Part shown: piece after piece, positions 5,724-6,967 of the stretch
How the letters are laid out: each line of letters starts with the position of its first letter
How positions within the stretch are numbered: the stretch's first letter is position 1
Source of the DNA: Candidatus Zambryskibacteria bacterium RIFCSPLOWO2_02_FULL_39_14
GTDB taxonomy: Bacteria > Patescibacteriota > Minisyncoccia > Phycocordibacterales > Zambryskibacteraceae
Reading direction: 5' to 3'
NCBI GenBank assembly: GCA_001824135.1
Contig: MHWM01000021.1
Span: 1 to 6,967, forward strand
Length of the DNA stretch: 6,967 nucleotides
Program-made: the position numbers and the translations under genes
Notes under the pieces: model-generated
What the model was told of the DNA's origin: nothing
Database searches by the model: none
What the model saw: the letters and a program-made list of their open reading frames with translations, nothing else

Positions 5724-6761
5724 ATGAGTGAAAAAATCGCTTTAAGCTTCAAACCTAAGGAAATCACGCGCCGTCTTTTATCTATTCTAACTAAACGCGC
5801 TCAAGATGTACTTACCAATAGATATGGTCTCGGACCTAAGGCTACAAAACTTACTTTAGATGCTATTGGTAAAAGATATAACATCACTCGTGAGCGTGTG
5901 CGTCAGATAGAAAATCATTCGCTTGCCGCTATCCGAAAGTCAAAGGCATATAAAGACAATGAACCAGTTTTCACTGAGCTGAAAGAACTGGTTCTCAACC
6001 TGGGTGGGCTTGTTTCAGAGAAAGACCTTTTGGGATATCTCGGTAATGATGTAAATATCCAAAACCATTTCCATTTCCTTTTTGTCGTTGGTGAGGAATT
6101 TAAGCGCGAGAAAGAAGATGAAGAATTCAAACATCGTTGGCATGTTGACCCAGAGTTATCTAACAAGGTTAAAGAAGCTCTTCGCAAACTATATTCAAAA
6201 CTCTCTGATGATGAACTTATCGTCGAGGGCGATCTTATAAGATCTTTTCTTGAAGAGGTTAAGGATCTTAATGAGAAATACAAGAATGACGAGGTTGTTA
6301 AACGCTGGTTATCTATTTCTCTTAAGATAGGTAAAAACCCTCTGGGAGAGTGGGGAAGATCTTCCTCTTCAAATATCAATGCTAAAGGCATGCGCGACTA
6401 CGCTTTCTTAGTTATCAGAAAGCACGGTTCGCCTATACATTTTAAAGAAGTGGCAAAAGCAATAACCTACTATTTCAACAAGAAAGCACATGTCGCTACC
6501 ACTCATAATGAACTTATCAAGGATCCTAGATTTGTTCTGGTAGGTCGCGGTCTCTATGCTTTATCCGAATGGGGATATATATCAGGAGTGGTTAAAGATG
6601 TTATCCATAAGATTCTCAAAAAAGAAGGACCTCTACCTAAGGAGAAAATTATTGAAAAAGTGTTGAAGGAACGCTATGTCAAAGAAAACACTATCTTAGT
6701 GAATCTTCAAAATACCAAGTATTTCAAAAAAGATCGAGATAACCGCTACCACAACGTCTAG
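5724..6761 (+). CDS. sigma-70 region 4 / HARE-HTH DNA-binding protein
   Basis: The 345-residue protein is probably a cytosolic transcription regulator. Its N-terminus (about 14-73) is a sigma-70 region 4: RAQDVLTNRYGLG, then the helix-turn-helix LTLDAIGKRYNITRERVRQIE (43-63), nearly the canonical -35-recognition helix. There is no sigma region 2 or 3, so it cannot melt promoters like a full sigma factor. The middle (about 80-215) is charged and helical; LVLNLGGLVSEKDLLGYLG (89-107) looks like a further helix-turn-helix. Residues about 219-285 (MRDYAFLVIRKHGSPIHFKEVAKAI to RFVLVGRGLYALSEWG) match the HARE-HTH winged helix, as in the RNA polymerase delta subunit, and a similar unit follows at about 286-345 (GPLPKEKIIEKVL, then NTKYFKKDRDNRY). 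The layout suggests a protein that contacts promoter DNA and perhaps RNA polymerase. Two overlapping promoters lie upstream, and two stem-loops follow its TAG stop. No Shine-Dalgarno sequence is present. Domain calls are by eye; the cellular role is inference. Confidence 0.85.
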   Translation: MSEKIALSFKPKEITRRLLSILTKRAQDVLTNRYGLGPKATKLTLDAIGKRYNITRERVRQIENHSLAAIRKSKAYKDNEPVFTELKELVLNLGGLVSEKDLLGYLGNDVNIQNHFHFLFVVGEEFKREKEDEEFKHRWHVDPELSNKVKEALRKLYSKLSDDELIVEGDLIRSFLEEVKDLNEKYKNDEVVKRWLSISLKIGKNPLGEWGRSSSSNINAKGMRDYAFLVIRKHGSPIHFKEVAKAITYYFNKKAHVATTHNELIKDPRFVLVGRGLYALSEWGYISGVVKDVIHKILKKEGPLPKEKIIEKVLKERYVKENTILVNLQNTKYFKKDRDNRYHNV

Positions 6762-6764
6762 CGA

Positions 6765-6799
6765 GGAAGAGTGGGTGAGCTTGCTTATCCATTCTTTCC
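6765..6799 (+). terminator. stem-loop with CUUG tetraloop after the HTH gene, possible transcript end
   Basis: Bases 6765-6779 pair with 6784-6799 to form 15 base pairs with one bulged U (6795) and three G-U pairs (6777-6786, 6775-6788, 6771-6792). The loop is CUUG closed by G-C, a known stable tetraloop. The G-U pairs mean it folds better as + strand RNA than as DNA or as the opposite transcript. It begins four bases after the stop codon. No U-tract follows, so it is not a textbook intrinsic terminator; it may instead protect or process the 3' end. Confidence 0.5.
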
Positions 6800-6805
6800 G
6801 AGCGA

Positions 6806-6833
6806 AGACGTTGTACTTACTAGTACAACGTCT
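6806..6833 (+). repeat. perfect 12-bp inverted repeat / second stem-loop
   Basis: AGACGTTGTACT (6806-6817) and AGTACAACGTCT (6822-6833) are exact reverse complements with a four-base loop, TACT. No T-run follows. Being perfectly symmetric, it could act as a DNA operator as well as an RNA hairpin. It overlaps the -35 position expected for the -10 box at 6844-6849, so it could influence the next gene. Its left arm can alternatively pair with 6751-6759. Confidence 0.6.
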
Positions 6834-6843
6834 AGCTTCCGTG

Positions 6844-6849
6844 TAGAAT
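6844..6849 (+). promoter_or_regulatory. -10 box for the 3'-edge gene
   Basis: TAGAAT matches TATAAT at five of six positions and ends seven bases before the ATG at 6857, the same near-leaderless spacing seen upstream of 928 and 2929. No -35 is recognisable at 16-18 bases; that position falls in the right arm of the inverted repeat. Confidence 0.35.
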
Positions 6850-6856
6850 TAGAGTC

Positions 6857-6967
6857 ATGATAGAGGATTTCCTAACTCTTTTCCCAAACGATCTTCATCA
6901 AGATATCTGGAATTTTATCTTAGCAAGCTGGCCTGTGTGGCTTCCTTTTTTATTGATAACTTTCTTA
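6857..6967 (+). CDS. N-terminus of a membrane protein (partial)
   Basis: The frame is open from ATG 6857 to the window edge (37 codons). A short polar start (MIEDFLTLFPNDLHQDIWN) leads into a hydrophobic, Trp/Pro-containing segment, FILASWPVWLPFLLITFL, that continues off the window and is very likely a membrane helix. I recall similar WPVWLP-containing N-termini on large Parcubacteria membrane proteins encoded near conjugation-like ATPases, but 37 residues cannot establish this. No Shine-Dalgarno sequence is present. Confidence 0.6.
   Translation, partial: MIEDFLTLFPNDLHQDIWNFILASWPVWLPFLLITFL

Larger units (their letters stand above)
6751..6836 (+). repeat. 12-base direct repeat flanking the stem-loop region
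   Basis: ACAACGTCTAGC occurs at 6751-6762, across the stop codon of the HTH gene, and again at 6825-6836. The 62 bases between hold the first stem-loop and the left arm of the second. The copy could be a duplication made when the segment was inserted, or it could serve the alternative pairing with AGACGTTGT at 6806-6814. Confidence 0.6.

Noticed and set aside
5915..6391. Open frame of 158 codons on the minus strand
   Set aside because: It is the complement of the sigma4/HARE-HTH gene. The translation is Ser/Arg/Leu-rich with no family resemblance, while the plus strand has clear domains.
6806..6840. Classic rho-independent terminator
   Set aside because: The stem is perfect, but no T-run follows the right arm, so it is reported as an inverted repeat instead.
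1..6967. CRISPR array, tRNA, rRNA or insertion sequence
   Set aside because: No regularly spaced repeats, tRNA-like cloverleaf, rRNA-like sequence or transposase-like protein was seen.

Overview
This window looks like chromosomal DNA of a candidate phyla radiation (Patescibacteria/CPR) bacterium, most likely of the Parcubacteria group. The assignment rests on recognising family features from memory, not on a search. The features are a miniaturised YchF, a DUF5671-type membrane protein, a sigma-region-4/HARE-HTH regulator-like protein, a secreted Cys/Pro/Gly-rich protein ending in a Trp-rich tail, moderately AT-rich DNA, tight packing and almost no Shine-Dalgarno sequences. leuS ends at TGA in the expected place, which fits the standard bacterial code rather than the TGA=Gly code of Gracilibacteria/SR1. 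That is weak evidence, because readthrough would add only nine codons.

All recognised genes lie on the + strand. Positions 1-69 may be the tail of an upstream gene. 102-920 encodes YchF, about 90 residues shorter than usual because the helical coiled-coil domain is missing. 928-1863 encodes a five-helix membrane protein with an extracytoplasmic pilin-like tail. 1952-2899 encodes a secreted protein with ten cysteines. 2929-5676 encodes leucyl-tRNA synthetase with a complete Nudix hydrolase domain inserted into the linker that closes its CP1 editing domain. 5724-6761 encodes a protein with a sigma-70 region 4 at its N-terminus and HARE-type winged helices at its C-terminus. 6762-6856 holds two strong stem-loops and a -10 box. 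6857-6967 is the start of a membrane protein cut off by the window edge.

The genes do not form an obvious pathway. YchF and LeuRS belong to translation, the HTH protein to transcription, and the two middle genes to the envelope. What links them is their expression signals. Most start codons sit a few bases downstream of a recognisable -10 box, none has a convincing Shine-Dalgarno sequence, and promoter elements overlap the stop codons of ychF and leuS. This suggests mostly single-gene, leaderless or very short-leader transcripts rather than an operon.

The most interesting points are the Nudix-in-LeuRS fusion, the stripped-down YchF, the leaderless promoter pattern, a 7-nt repeat inside leuS, and the tandem and alternative hairpins after the HTH gene.
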